Source: Sipunculus nudus
Taxonomy: Eukaryota > Annelida > Sipuncula > Golfingiida > Sipunculidae
Assembly: GCA_026874595.1 (NCBI GenBank)
Contig: CM049309.1
Span: 12,698,576-12,762,575 of the forward strand
Length of the DNA stretch: 64,000 nucleotides
Direction: 5' to 3'
Numbering within the stretch: the stretch's first letter is position 1; every line of letters begins with the position of its first letter. Of the stretch, positions 8,338 through 21,111 are shown one piece after another. A model generated the notes under the pieces. The model ran no database searches. It was not told where the DNA came from and worked only from the letters and a program-made list of their open reading frames with translations. The position numbers and the translations under genes were made by a program.

Positions 8338-10148
8338 CTTGATTATCATTACCAGTGCTCAGTTAAGGGAAATGACTTCAAACGGAGACTTAAACAATCG
8401 CAATGTTCTTGCAGTGTAACAGTGAGAAGATTATTACTCGGAGACCGCATTTAAATGCAGTTCAGAAAAGAGGGACAATCATCATTAATTCATGCAGTCG
8501 CTGGTATTTTGCCGCTGTTGCGCTGAAACTAAACAACCATTTTAATTATCCTAGTGTTACATAATAAAATAACAACAATTCAGTACAAGTACACGTGATG
8601 AGGTTCATTTAACAGGTTTGACTCAAGTGAATAATATTTTTTTAATGAATTCTATTTGGGCCGAATCGAAAAAAAAATCTTATCTTCTCGTAATGATTTC
8701 TATTTTATGTGCTCCTCGATTAGAATTATAAAGGGTGACACTAAAACTACCATTTTAAACGTAAAATGTTCGAAAGATTTTTGGCTATTTTTTTTTTTTT
8801 TTTTTTTTTTTTTAGGCTCATGGATTGACAGCGGTGATGTCATCCGGTGTGGGCGAAGTAACCAGCGACTAGGATAACCGCTGAGGAAACAGCTTCCGTA
8901 ACTGACAGGCTTTAATAAATTAACAACTATATTTGTTCTCTTCTCACACACACATTCACGCGCGCACATGCAGTGAATCAATTTTTAATATATTAATGCG
9001 CACGATAAGAATAAAGAGATATATACATATCACCAATTAACATATATATTTTACTGCAGTGTCGCTGAATATACGTCAGGTGAAGACATCATGCAGTTCT
9101 TACATCAAACATTGCCGGCAGTCTGACCGACACGCACATGCATGTAAAAGTTTAAACAAACCAAAATGAGTCGTCAAGAAAAATCGACAAGTAACATCCA
9201 AAATGCAGTTACCAATAAAAATACATTTTAACCAATACCTGCAGAAATAAAAAAAAATTTCCTAACCGCTTTGATGTAATACCGAGCAAAAGATCAAAGG
9301 CTGTTGTTTGTAAATTTGATGAAATTCGGAATTTTATTTTTGGTTCACCAAAGGCAATATCAAAACAATAACGTTATCAAAAATAACTCCGACAAATTCA
9401 CATGGCATTTTTATGTGTGACATTGAAAGTTTGGGTTGAGTTACAGAATTAATCGGAAACGAGCTCGATATACAGGAAAGCGGCCCTTCATTTTCATGTT
9501 CCGCTGCACTCTTGTAAAGGCCGAGGATTAATTTGCGGGAACAACTTTTGTTTTGCTATTGTACCGGTACAAAAGGCGACTTTGTCTGAGCCTGCGTATT
9601 CAGAAAATGAGATATCCTGGGTTCCATCATCTTTTAATAGTGGGCTTTATATTTTGCGGGATTTATTTCACGAGCCCCGGGCAAAGACTGCAACAAAGTA
9701 TTCATGTTCGGAAAGCGCGTACTGCATTGAGTCTCTATATATATAGTCTCCTGTATTGATAATGATGTAATCGCATGATTTTAATAAGGAAAATGGGTTA
9801 CCAGAATTCGTAACAGACAGGATTTATTTTCTCCATATTTATTGAAGATAAATGACAATAATATCTGACAGTGGGTTGAAAATATTTATTATAATATAAT
9901 TGAATATGTCAAGCAAATGAAATAGTTTATGTAGCAACAATATTGACATAACCCGCAACAATTTACATGTACACAAGGATGTTAGAAAAATATTGTTATT
10001 TTAGTGGATCAACACGTAAAAGCACCGAGTGCACGAAATATAAGCAAATACATAGATGTAATATATTATAGCACCTAAAGAGTTGTGAACCTAATATTTG
10101 AGGCGCTGCTCATGCATCAGGCATGCAGAATGTCCTCTGGAAATTAGG

Positions 10149-11351
10149 TTAAAAAGGAAACTGTTTGTGAAACTGGCTAAGCACCGTCTGGGTCTGTTCA
10201 GCAGGGATGAGGGCCATGAGCTCCAGGGCATCTCTCATTCTCTTGAGCGTTTCATAGTTGTCTCTGCCCGTGACCGTCAGAGTGAAGACTTCCATATCAC
10301 CTACTTTCCTCCGCTTGTCCATCGTGGCACCGACCTGCGGAGCCCCAAGACCTGTGGCTTTTCTTTTCTGGCCCGCCTGTGGACCTGTCTTCTCATCCAC
10401 CCGACGGTCCCGACCGGGGCAGGCACAGATTCGGACCTCGGCAGACTGTCTGCCCAGCACTTGCCCCTGGTGTTCCAGCGTGAAGATGACCCTGAGAGGG
10501 CGTCTGTTCAGTCCACCCACACAGGAAGAGAAGCACATGAACTGGTAGAGGTTGGTGATCCATTGGTTACCCGCTTGTGGTGTCTGATGAGGTATAATGA
10601 CTGACTGCCTGCGCGTTTCGGGGTCCTCGTAGTACCGGGAAAGTGAATGTTCGCATCGCAGCAGGTGGGATGGTGCTGGGTGGTTGTCGTTGAACTCGCT
10701 TGTACCGGCGTGGTTTGGACATCGGGTGACGATCTCCTGCACGTGTTCCGGTTTGACATAGACAGGCATGGCTCTCATAATACTACCGCTGGGAGGTGGG
10801 GTGGCCGTGGTGAACTTGACCGGACAAGCAGTGGCCATGCGCACATAGAGTTTATTCAGAGCTGGTGAGTAGGTCCAGTTGGCAGATTTGGTGTCCTTGA
10901 CTGGCTGTTCGAAACCCACCTGGAAGCCGTAGTGGCCTGGGTATGCCGTGGCAGACGGCAGGGAGTGCTGCTGGCCTGTGGCTGGAGAAGCCTGCGGTGA
11001 CGGGGTTGATGTGGTCAGGGGTACAGGGATTTGCGAGTCCGCTGCTCTGTCACTCATGTCACGTGACGCATCGGCTTCCAGCAGATCCTGTACGCTGTCG
11101 GCATGAGTGTAATATTCTTCGGGATCCGTTTTCAGAAGATCGGCGTGTGGACGGCCGAGAACTCCCTCCACGTCCGCCGTGCTGAGTGGACAGAGGTCCT
11201 CCGAATCCGAACCGGAACTGAGCGAATGCCACAGCTGATCCACCTCATCTGAAACATCGTATTGCTCGGTGTCTTCTAGCACAAACGCTGGTTGCTTTCT
11301 CGCCGGGCTGGTTTGAAGATGGGTCCGATGATAGTGCATGAATGAAGTCAT
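10149..11351 (-). CDS. p53-family transcription factor, copy 4 (intact, 400 aa)
   Basis: Full-length frame with D11H, K18R and I192M. All zinc ligands and DNA-contact residues are kept. Copies 7, 12 and 20 share its D11H/K18R N-terminus where visible, which makes this the closest intact relative of the frameshifted copies. AATAAA at 9885-9890. Confidence 0.94.
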   Translation of the reverse strand: MTSFMHYHRTHLQTSPARKQPAFVLEDTEQYDVSDEVDQLWHSLSSGSDSEDLCPLSTADVEGVLGRPHADLLKTDPEEYYTHADSVQDLLEADASRDMSDRAADSQIPVPLTTSTPSPQASPATGQQHSLPSATAYPGHYGFQVGFEQPVKDTKSANWTYSPALNKLYVRMATACPVKFTTATPPPSGSIMRAMPVYVKPEHVQEIVTRCPNHAGTSEFNDNHPAPSHLLRCEHSLSRYYEDPETRRQSVIIPHQTPQAGNQWITNLYQFMCFSSCVGGLNRRPLRVIFTLEHQGQVLGRQSAEVRICACPGRDRRVDEKTGPQAGQKRKATGLGAPQVGATMDKRRKVGDMEVFTLTVTGRDNYETLKRMRDALELMALIPAEQTQTVLSQFHKQFPF

Positions 11352-11675
11352 TTTTTTCAGTTATTGTGAATAGCAGGATGTTGTTATGTGAAAAGCGGCT
11401 CGGATACTGCAGTCAATTACGGGAAGTGGGTATATATATTTGACCATTGTATTTAAAGTGATAAGTATTTCCTGAAGAGCGGTCAGTTCATAAGGCGTTG
11501 TTGAGAGTAGATATCTAGTGCAGTCTGGTACTCGCCATCGCAGAACCTATTGGACACGGTCCATTACTCTCAACCCATCACATCACAGGGCGTGGGAGGA
11601 ATGATTAGGTCGGGGCGCCCGGTGCGGGCAGGGCCGTCCCGGTCCACTGCTTCTCACTCGGAACCGGGCAAGCCT
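11352..11675 (-). promoter_or_regulatory. Promoter of copy 4
   Basis: TATA element at 11431-11440; perfect p53-family half-site at 11666-11675. The base near 11519 is T (TAGTGCAG), a marker shared with units 7 and 12. Confidence 0.55.
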
Positions 11676-13499
11676 CTTGATTATCATTACCAGTGCTCAG
11701 TTAAGGGAAATGACTTCAAACGGAGACTTAAACAATCGCAATGTTCTTGCAGTGTAACAGTGAGAAGATTATTACTCGGAGACCGCATTTAAATGCAGTT
11801 CAGAAAAGAGGGACAATCATCATTAATTCATGCAGTCGCTGGTATTTTGCCGCTGTTGCGCTGAAACTAAACAACCATTTTAATTATCCTAGTGATACAT
11901 AATAAAATAACAACAATTCAGTACAAGTACACGTGATGAGGTTTATTTAACAGGTTTGACTCAAGTGAATAATATTTTTTTAATGAATTCTTTTTGGGCC
12001 GAATCGAAAAAAAAATCTTATCTTCTCGTAATGATTTCTATTTTATGTGCTCCTCGATTAGAATTATTAGAATTATTAGAAGGGTGACACTAAAATTACC
12101 ATTTTAAACGTAAAATGTTCGAAAGATTTTTGGCTATTTTTTTTTTTTTTTTTTTTTTTTTTTAGGCTCATGGATTGACAGCGGTGATGTCATCCGGTGT
12201 GGGCGAAGTAACCAGCGACTAGGATAACCGCTGAGGAAACAGCTTCCGTAACTGACAGGCTTTAATAAATTAACAACTATATTTGTTCTCTTCTCACACA
12301 CACATTCACGCGCGCACATGCAGTGAATCAATTTTTAATATATTAATGCGCAAGATAAGAATAAAGAGATATATACATATCACCAATTAACATATATATT
12401 TTACTGCAGTGTCGCTGAATATACGTCAGGTGAAGACATCATGCAGTTCTTACATCAAACATTGCCGGCAGTCTGACCGACACGCACATGCATGTAAAAG
12501 TTTAAACAAACCAAAATGAGTCGTCAAGAAAAATCGACAAGTAACATCCAAAAATGCAGTTACCAATAAAAATACATTTTAACCAATACCTGCAGAAATA
12601 AAAAAAAATTTCCTAACCGCTTTGATGTAATACCGAGCAAAAGATCAAAGGCTGTTGTTTGTAAATTTGATGAAATTCGGAATTTTATTTTTGGTTCACC
12701 AAAGGCAATATCAAAACGATAACGTTATCAAAAATAACTCCGACAAATTCACATGGCATTTTTATGTGTGACATTGAAAGTTTGGGTTGAGTTACAGAAT
12801 TAATCGGAAACGAGCTCGATATACAGGAAAGCGGCCCTTCATTTTCATGTTCCGCTGCACTCTTGTAAAGGCCGAGGATTAATTTGCGGGAACAACTTTT
12901 GTTTTGCTATTGTACCGGTACAAAAGGCGACTTTGTCTGAGCCTGCGTATTCAGAAAACGAGATATCCTGGGTTCCATCATCTTTTAATAGTGGGCTTTA
13001 TATTTTGCGGGATTTATTTCACGAGCCCCGGGCAAAGACTGCAACAAAGTATTCATGTTCGGAAAGCGCGTACTGCATTGAGTCTCTATATATATAGTCT
13101 CCTGTATTGATAATGATGTAATCGCATGATTTTAATAAGGAAAATGGGTTACCAGAATTCGTAACAGACAGGATTTATTTTCTCCATATTTATTGAAGAT
13201 AAATGACAATAATATCTGACAGTGGGTTGAAAATATTTATTATAATATAATTGAATATGTCAAGCAAATGAAATAGTTTATGTAGCAACAATATTGACAT
13301 AACCCGCAACAATTTACATGTACACAAGGATGTTAGAAAAATATTGTTATTTTAGTGGATCAACACGTAAAAGCACCGAGTGCACGAAATATAAGCAAAT
13401 ACATAGATGTAATAGATTATAGCACCTAAAGAGTTGTGAACCTAATATTTGAGGCGCTGCTCATGCATCAGGCATGCAGAATGTCCTCTGGAAATTAGG

Positions 13500-14447
13500 T
13501 TAAAAAGGAAACTGTTTGTGAAACTGGCTAAGCACCGTCTGGGTCTGTTCAGCAGGGATGAGGGCCATGAGCTCCAGGGCATCTCTCATTCTCTTGAGCG
13601 TTTCATAGTTGTCTCTGCCCGTGACCGTCAGAGTGAAGACTTCCATATCACCTACTTTCCTCCGCTTGTCCATCGTGGCACCGACCTGCGGAGCCCCAAG
13701 ACCTGTGGCTTTTCTTTTCTGGCCCGCCTGTGGACCTGTCTTCTCATCCACCCGACGGTCCCGACCGGGGCAGGCACAGATTCGGACCTCGGCAGACTGT
13801 CTGCCCAGCACTTGCCCCTGGTGTTCCAGCGTGAAGATGACCCTGAGAGGGCGTCTGTTGAGTCCACCCACACAGGAAGAGAAACACATGAACTGGTAGA
13901 GGTTGGTGATCCATTGGTTACCCGCTTGTGGTGTCTGATGAGGTATAATGACTGACTGCCTGCGCGTTTCGGGGTCCTCGTAGTACCGGGAAAGTGAATG
14001 TTCGCATCGCAGCAGGTGGGATGGTGCTGGGTGGTTGTCGTTGAACTCGCTTGTACCGGCGTGGTTTGGACATCAGGTGACGATCTCCTGCACGTGTTCC
14101 GGTTTGACATAGACAGGCATGGCTCTGATAATACTACCGCTGGGAGGTGGGGTGTCACGTGACGCATTGGCTTCCAGCAGATCCTGTACGCTGTCGGCAT
14201 GAGTGTAATATTCTTCGTGATCCGTTTTCAGAAGATCGGCGTGTGGACGGCCGAGAACTCCCTCCACGTCCGCCGTGCTGAGTGGACAGAGGTCCTCCGA
14301 ATCCGAACCGGAACTGAGCGAATGCCACAGCTGATCCACCTCATCTGAAACATCGTATTGCTCGGTGTCTTCTAGCTCAAACGCTGGTTGCTTTTTCGCC
14401 GGGCTGGTTTGAAGATCGGTCCGATGATAGTGCATGAATGAAGTCAT
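13500..14447 (-). pseudogene. p53-family gene copy 5, 85-codon deletion plus nonsense codon
   Basis: Residues 99-183 are missing in frame: D98 is joined to T184 at about 14153/14154. This removes the proline-rich linker and the first part of the DNA-binding domain, including K155. After the junction, R210 (human R175 position) is TGA instead of CGA (14073-14075). The N-terminal frame gives 124 residues, and a remnant frame from M272 to F400 remains (13500-13889). The encoded product would be an activation-region fragment without DNA-binding or tetramerisation domains. The V24E change is shared with copies 2, 9, 10 and 18. AATAAA at 13236-13241. Confidence 0.95.
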
Positions 14448-14773
14448 TTTTTTTTCAGTTATTGTGAATAGCAGGATGTTGTTATGTGAAAAGCGGCTCG
14501 GATACTGCAGTCAATTACGGGAAGTGGGTATATATATTTGACCATTGTATTTAAAGTGATAAGTATTTCCTGAAGAGCGGTCAGTTCATAAGGCGTTGTT
14601 GAGAGTAGATATCTAGCGCAGTCTGGTACTCGCCATCGCAGAACCTATTGGACACGGTCCATTACTCTCAACCCATCACATCACAGGGCGTGGGAGGAAT
14701 GATTAGGTCGGGGCGCCCGGTGCGGGCAGGGCCGTCCCGGTCCACTGCTTCTCACTCGGAACCGGGCAAGCCT
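14448..14773 (-). promoter_or_regulatory. Promoter of copy 5
   Basis: TATA element at 14529-14538; perfect p53-family half-site at 14764-14773. Intact in front of a broken gene. Confidence 0.5.
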
Positions 14774-16572
14774 CTTGATTATCATTACCAGTGCTCAGTT
14801 AAGGGAAATGACTTCAAACGGAGACTTAAACAATCGCAATGTTCTTGCAGTGTAACAGTGAGAAGATTATTACTCGGAGACCGCATTTAAATGCAGTTCA
14901 GAAAAGAGGGACAATCATCATTAATTCATGCAGTCGCTGGTATTTTGCCGCTGTTGCGCTGAAACTAAACAACCATTTTAATTATCCTAGTGATACATAA
15001 TAAAATAACAACAATTCAGTACAAGTACACGTGATGAGGTTTATTTAACAGGTTTGACTCAAGTGAATAATATTTTTTTAATGAATTCTTTTTGGGCCGA
15101 ATCGAAAAAAAAAATCTTATCTTCTCGTAATGATTTCTATTTTATGTGCTCCTCGATTAGAATTATAAAGGGTGACACTAAAATTACCATTTTAAACGTA
15201 AAATGTTCGAAAGATTTTTGGCTATTTTTTTTTTTTTTTTAGGCTCATGGATTGACAGCGGTGATGTCATCCGGTGTGGGCGAAGTAACCAGCGACTAGG
15301 ATAACCGCTGAGGAAACAGCTTCCGTAACTGACAGGCTTTAATAAATTAACAACTATATTTGTTCTCTTCTCACACACACATTCACGCGCGCACATGCAG
15401 TGAATCAATTTTTAATATATTAATGCGCAAGATAAGAATAAAGAGATATATACATATCACCAATTAACATATATATTTTACTGCAGTGTCGCTGAATATA
15501 CGTCAGGTGAAGACATCATGCAGTTCTTACATCAAACATTGCCGGCAGTCTGACCGACACGCACATGCATGTAAAAGTTTAAACAAACCAAAATGAGTCG
15601 TCAAGAAAAATCGACAAGTAACATCCAAAAATGCAGTTACCAATAAAAATACATTTTAACCAATACCTGCAGAAATAAAAAAAAATTTCCTAACCGCTTT
15701 GATGTAATACCGAGCAAAAGATCAAAGGCTGTTGTTTGTAAATTTGATGAAATTCGGAATTTTATTTTTGGTTCACCAAAGGCAATATCAAAACAATAAC
15801 GTTATCAAAAATAACTCCGACAAATTCACATGGCATTTTTATGTGTGACATTGAAAGTTTGGGTTGAGTTACAGAATTAATCGGAAACGAGCTCGATATA
15901 CAGGAAAGCGGCCCTTCATTTTCATGTTCCGCTGCACTCTTGTAAAGGCCGAGGATTAATTTGCGGGAACAACTTTTGTTTTGCTATTGTACCGGTACAA
16001 AAGGCGACTTTGTCTGGGCCTGCGTATTCAGAAAACGAGATATCCTGGGTTCCATCATCTTTTAATAGTGGGCTTTATATTTTGCGGGATTTATTTCACG
16101 AGCCCCGGGCAAAGACTGCAACAAAGTATTCATGTTCGGAAAGCGCGTACTGCATTGAGTCTCTATATATATAGTCTCTTGTATTGATAATGATGTAATC
16201 GCATGATTTTAATAAGGAAAATGGGTTACCAGAATTCGTAACAGACAGGATTTTCTCCATATTTATTGAAGATAAATGACAATAATATCTGACAGTGGGT
16301 TGAAAATATTTATTATAATATAATTGAATATGTCAAGCAAATGAAATAGTTTATGTAGCAACAATATTGACATAACCCGCAACAATTTACATGTACACAA
16401 GGATGTTAGAAAAATATTGTTATTTTAGTGGATCAACACGTAAAAGCACCGAGTGCACGAAATATAAGCAAATACATAGATGTAATATATTATAGCACCT
16501 AAAGAGTTGTGAACCTAATATTTGAGGCGCTGCTCATGCAGCAGGCATGCAGAATGTCCTCTGGAAATTAGG

Positions 16573-17775
16573 TTAAAAAGAAAACTGTTTGTGAAACTGG
16601 CTGAGCACCGTCTGGGTCTGTTCAGCAGGGATGAGGGCCATGAGCTCCAAGGCATCTCTCATTCTCTTGAGCGTTTCATAGTTGTCTCTGCCCGTGACCG
16701 TCAGAGTGAAGACTTCCATATCACCTACTTTCCTCCGCTTGTCCATCGTGGCACCGACCTGCGGAGCCCCAAGACCTGTGGCTTTTCTTTTCTGGCCCGC
16801 CTGTGGACCTGTCTTCTCATCCACCCGACGGTCCCGACCGGGGCAGGCACAGATTCGGACCTCGGCAGACTGTCTGCCCAGCACTTGCCCCTGGTGTTCC
16901 AGCGTGAAGATGACCCTGAGAGGGCGTCTGTTCAGTCCACCCACACAGGAAGAGAAGCACATGAACTGGTAGAGGTTGGTGATCCATTGGTTACCCGCTT
17001 GTGGTGTCTGATGAGGTATAATGACTGACTGCCTGCGCGTTTCGGGGTCCTCGTAGTACCGGGAAAGTGAATGTTCGCATCGCAGCAGGTGGGATGGTGC
17101 TGGGTGGTTGTCGTTGAACTCGCTTGTACCGGCGTGGTTTGGACATCGGGTGACGATCTCCTGCACGTGTTCCGGTTTGACATAGACAGGCATGGCTCTC
17201 ATAATACTACCGCTGGGAGGTGGGGTGGCCGTGGTGAACTTGACCGGACAAGCAGTGGCCATGCGCACATAGAGTTTATTCAGAGCTGGTGAGTAGGTCC
17301 AGTTGGCAGATTTGGTGTCCTTGACTGGCTGTTCGAAACCCACCTGGAAGCCGTAGTAGCCTGGGTATGCCGTGGCAGACGGCAGGGAGTGCTGCTGGCC
17401 TGTGGCTGGAGAAGCCTGCGGTGACGGGGTTGATTTGGTCAGGGGTACAGGGATTTGCGAGTCCGCTGCTCTGTCACTCATGTCACGTGACGCATCGGCT
17501 TCCAGCAGATCCTGTACGCTGTCGGCATGAGTGTAATATTCTTCGGGATCCGTTTTCAGAAGATCGGCGTGTGGACGGCCGAGAACTCCCTCCACGTCCG
17601 CCGTGCTGAGTGGACAGAGGTCCTCCGAATCCGAACCGGAACTGAGCGAATGCCACAGCTGATCCACCTCATCTGAAACATCGTTTTGCTCGGTGTCTTC
17701 TAGCACAAACGCTGGTTGCTTTTTCGCCGGGCTGGTTTGAAGATTGGTCCGATGATAGTGCATGAATGAAGTCAT
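16573..17775 (-). CDS. p53-family transcription factor, copy 6 (intact, 400 aa)
   Basis: Changes from the majority: D11N, Y31N, T114K (in the linker), H140Y, I192M and P399S. The protein is identical to copies 11 and 19. All zinc and DNA-contact residues are kept. AATAAA at 16309-16314. Confidence 0.94.
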   Translation of the reverse strand: MTSFMHYHRTNLQTSPAKKQPAFVLEDTEQNDVSDEVDQLWHSLSSGSDSEDLCPLSTADVEGVLGRPHADLLKTDPEEYYTHADSVQDLLEADASRDMSDRAADSQIPVPLTKSTPSPQASPATGQQHSLPSATAYPGYYGFQVGFEQPVKDTKSANWTYSPALNKLYVRMATACPVKFTTATPPPSGSIMRAMPVYVKPEHVQEIVTRCPNHAGTSEFNDNHPAPSHLLRCEHSLSRYYEDPETRRQSVIIPHQTPQAGNQWITNLYQFMCFSSCVGGLNRRPLRVIFTLEHQGQVLGRQSAEVRICACPGRDRRVDEKTGPQAGQKRKATGLGAPQVGATMDKRRKVGDMEVFTLTVTGRDNYETLKRMRDALELMALIPAEQTQTVLSQFHKQFSF

Positions 17776-18101
17776 TTTTTTTTCAGTTATTGTGAATAGC
17801 AGGATGTTGTTATGTGAAAAGCGGCTCGGATACTGCAGTCAATTACGGGAAGTGGGTATATATATTTGACCATTGTATTTAAAGTGATAAGTATTTCCTG
17901 AAGAGCGGTCAGTTCATAAGGCGTTGTTGAGAGTAGATATCTAGCGCAGTCTGGTACTCGCCATCGCAGAACCTATTGGACACGGTCCATTACTCTCAAC
18001 CCATCACATCACAGGGCGTGGGAGGAATGATTAGGTCGGGGCGCCCGGTGCGGGCAGGGCCGTCCCGGTCCACTGCTTCTCACTCGGAACCGGGCAAGCC
18101 T
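17776..18101 (-). promoter_or_regulatory. Promoter of copy 6
   Basis: TATA element at 17857-17866; perfect p53-family half-site at 18092-18101. Confidence 0.55.
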
Positions 18102-19907
18102 CTTGATTATCATTACCAGTGCTCAGTTAAGGGAAATGACTTCAAACGGAGACTTAAACAATCGCAATGTTCTTGCAGTGTAACAGTGAGAAGATTATTA
18201 CTCGGAGACCGCATTTAAATGCAGTTCAGAAAAGAGGGACAATCATCATTAATTCATGCAGTCGCTGGTATTTTGCCGCTGTTGCGCTGAAACTAAACAA
18301 CCATTTTAATTATCCTAGTGATACATAATAAAATAACAACAATTCAGTACAAGTACACGTGATGAGGTTCATTTAACAGGTTTGACTCAAGTGAATAATA
18401 TTTTTTTAATGAATTCTATTTGGGCCGAATCGAAAAAAAAATCTTATCTTCTCGTAATGATTTCTATTTTATGTGCTCCTCGATTAGAATTATAAAGGGT
18501 GACACTAAAACTACCATTTTAAACGTAAAATGTTCGAAAGATTTTTGGCTATTTTTTTTTTTTTTTTTTTTTTTTTAGGCTCATGGATTGACAGCGGTGA
18601 TGTCATCCGGTGTGGGCGAAGTAACCAGCGACTAGGATAACCGCTGAGGAAACAGCTTCCGTAACTGACAGGCTTTAATAAATTAACAACTATATTTGTT
18701 CTCTTCTCACACACACATTCACGCGCGCACATGCAGTGAATCAATTTTTAATATATTAATGCGCACGATAAGAATAAAGAGATATATACATATCACCAAT
18801 TAACATATATATTTTACTGCAGTGTCGCTGAATATACGTCAGGTGAAGACATCATGCAGTTCTTACATCAAACATTGCCGGCAGTCTGACCGACACGCAC
18901 ATGCATGTAAAAGTTTAAACAAACCAAAATGAGTCGTCAAGAAAAATCGACAAGTAACATCCAAAATGCAGTTACCAATAAAAATACATTTTAACCAATA
19001 CCTGCAGAAATAAAAAAAAATTTCCTGACCGCTTTGATGTAATACCGAGCAAAAGATCAAAGGCTGTTGTTTGTAAATTTGATGAAATTCGGAATTTTAT
19101 TTTTGGTTCACCAAAGGCAATATCAAAACAATAACGTTATCAAAAATAACTCCGACAAATTCACATGGCATTTTTATGTGTGACATTGAAAGTTTGGGTT
19201 GAGTTACAGAATTAATCGGAAACGAGCTCGATATACAGGAAAGCGGCCCTTCATTTTCATGTTCCGCTGCACTCTTGTAAAGGCCGAGGATTAATTTGCG
19301 GGAACAACTTTTGTTTTGCTATTGTACCGGTACAAAAGGCGACTTTGTCTGGGCCTGCGTATTCAGAAAATGAGATATCCTGGGTTCCATCATCTTTTAA
19401 TAGTGGGCTTTATATTTTGCGGGATTTATTTCACGAGCCCCGGGCAAAGACTGCAACAAAGTATTCATGTTCGGAAAGCGCGTACTGCATTGAGTCTCTA
19501 TATATATAGTCTCCTGTATTGATAATGATGTAATCGCATGATTTTAATAAGGAAAATGGGTTACCAGAATTCGTAACAGACAGGATTTTCTCCATATTTA
19601 TTGAAGATAAATGACAATAATATCTGACAGTGGGTTGAAAATATTTATTATAATATAATTGAATATGTCAAGCAAATGAAATAGTTTATGTAGCAACAAT
19701 ATTGACATAACCCGCAACAATTTACATGTACACAAGGATGTTAGAAAAATATTGTTATTTTAGTGGATCAACACGTAAAAGCACCGAGTGCACGAAATAT
19801 AAGCAAATACATAGATGTAATATATTATAGCACCTAAAGAGTTGTGAACCTAATATTTGAGGCGCTGCTCATGCAGCAGGCATGCAGAATGTCCTCTGGA
19901 AAATAGG

Positions 19908-21111
19908 TTAAAAAGGAAACTGTTTGTGAAACTGGCTAAGCACCGTCTGGGTCTGTTCAGCAGGGATGAGGGCCATGAGCTCCAGGGCATCTCTCATTCT
20001 CTTGAGCGTTTCATAGTTGTCTCTGCCCGTGACCGTCAGAGTGAAGACTTCCATATCACCTACTTTCCTCCGCTTGTCCATCGTGGCACCGACCTGCGGA
20101 GCCCCAAGACCTGTGGCTTTTCTTTTCTGGCCCGCCTGTGGACCTGTCTTCTCATCCACCCGACGGTCCCGACCAGGGGCAGGCACAGATTCGGACCTCG
20201 GCAGACTGTCTGCCCAGCACTTGCCCCTGGTGTTCCAGCGTGAAGATGACCCTGAGAGGGCGTCTGTTCAGTCCACCCACACAGGAAGAGAAGCACATGA
20301 ACTGGTAGAGGTTGGTGATCCATTGGTTACCCGCTTGTGGTGTCTGATGAGGTATAATGACTGACTGCCTGCGCGTTTCGGGGTCCTCGTAGTACCGGGA
20401 AAGTGAATGTTCGCATCGCAGCAGGTGGGATGGTGCTGGGTGGTTGTCGTTGAACTCGCTTGTACCGGCGTGGTTTGGACATCGGGTGACGATCTCCTGC
20501 ACGTGTTCCGGTTTGACATAGACAGGCATGGCTCTGATAATACTACCGCTGGGAGGTGGGGTGGCCGTGGTGAACTTGACCGGACAAGCAGTGGGCATGC
20601 GCACATAGAGTTTATTCAGAGCTGGTGAGTAGGTCCAGTTGGCAGATTTGGTGTCCTTGACTGGCTGTTCGAAACCCACCTGGAAGCCGTAGTGGCCTGG
20701 GTATGCCGTGGCAGACGGCAGGGAGTGCTGCTGCCCTGTGGCTGGAGAAGCCTGCGGTGACGGGGTTGATGTGGTCAGGGGTACAGGGATTTGCGAGTCC
20801 GCTGCTCTGTCACTCATGTCACGTGACGCATCGGCTTCCAGCAGATCCTGTACGCTGTCGGCATGAGTGTAATATTCTTCGGGATCCGTTTTCAGAAGAT
20901 CGGCGTGTGGACGGCCGAGAACTCCCTCCACGTCCGCCGTGCTGAGTGGACAGAGGTCCTCCGAATCCGAACCGGAACTGAGCGAATGCCACAGCTGATC
21001 CACCTCATCTGAAACATCGTATTGCTCGGTGTCTTCTAGCACAAACGCTGGTTGCTTTCTCGCCGGGCTGGTTTGAAGATGGGTCCGATGATAGTGCATG
21101 AATGAAGTCAT
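19908..21111 (-). pseudogene. p53-family gene copy 7, 1-bp insertion truncating to 319 aa
   Basis: An extra A on the plus strand at 20175 shifts the frame after P312. Seven unrelated residues follow before a stop at 20152. The 319-residue product keeps the activation region and most of the DNA-binding domain, including the zinc ligands, R283 and R307. It loses R314 and R316, the nuclear-localisation clusters and the whole tetramerisation domain. The C-terminal frame downstream is otherwise undamaged. Other changes: D11H, K18R and A173P. AATAAA at 19644-19649. It could be a dead gene or a truncated isoform; expression would decide. Confidence 0.93.

Larger units (their letters stand above)
6668..10007 (-). 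repeat. Array unit 3 (subfamily A)
   Basis: This unit holds gene copy 3 and the spacer 8012-10007. The T-tract is 26 long (8788-8813). Diagnostic bases: GAGGTTCATTT near 8601, AAAACTACC near 8743 and a 4-bp ATTT insertion near 9828. No other gene seen. Confidence 0.97.
10008..13358 (-). repeat. Array unit 4 (subfamily B)
   Basis: This unit holds gene copy 4 and the spacer 11352-13358. The T-tract is 27 long (12137-12163), the longest seen. A short TTAGAATTA duplication near 12065 is shared with units 7, 8 and 12. The ATTT insertion of units 3 and 8 is present near 13175. Confidence 0.97.
13359..16431 (-). repeat. Array unit 5 (subfamily C, deleted gene)
   Basis: The unit is 3073 bp long, short because of the 255-bp gene deletion. 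The spacer 14448-16431 has a T-tract of only 16 (15225-15240). Marker AATAGATTATAG near 13411 is shared only with unit 9. Confidence 0.97.
16432..19766 (-). repeat. Array unit 6 (subfamily E)
   Basis: This unit holds gene copy 6 and the spacer 17776-19766. The T-tract is 25 long (18552-18576). Markers: GAGGTTCATTT, AAAACTACC and CCTGACCGC (near 19024), all shared with units 11 and 19. Confidence 0.97.
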
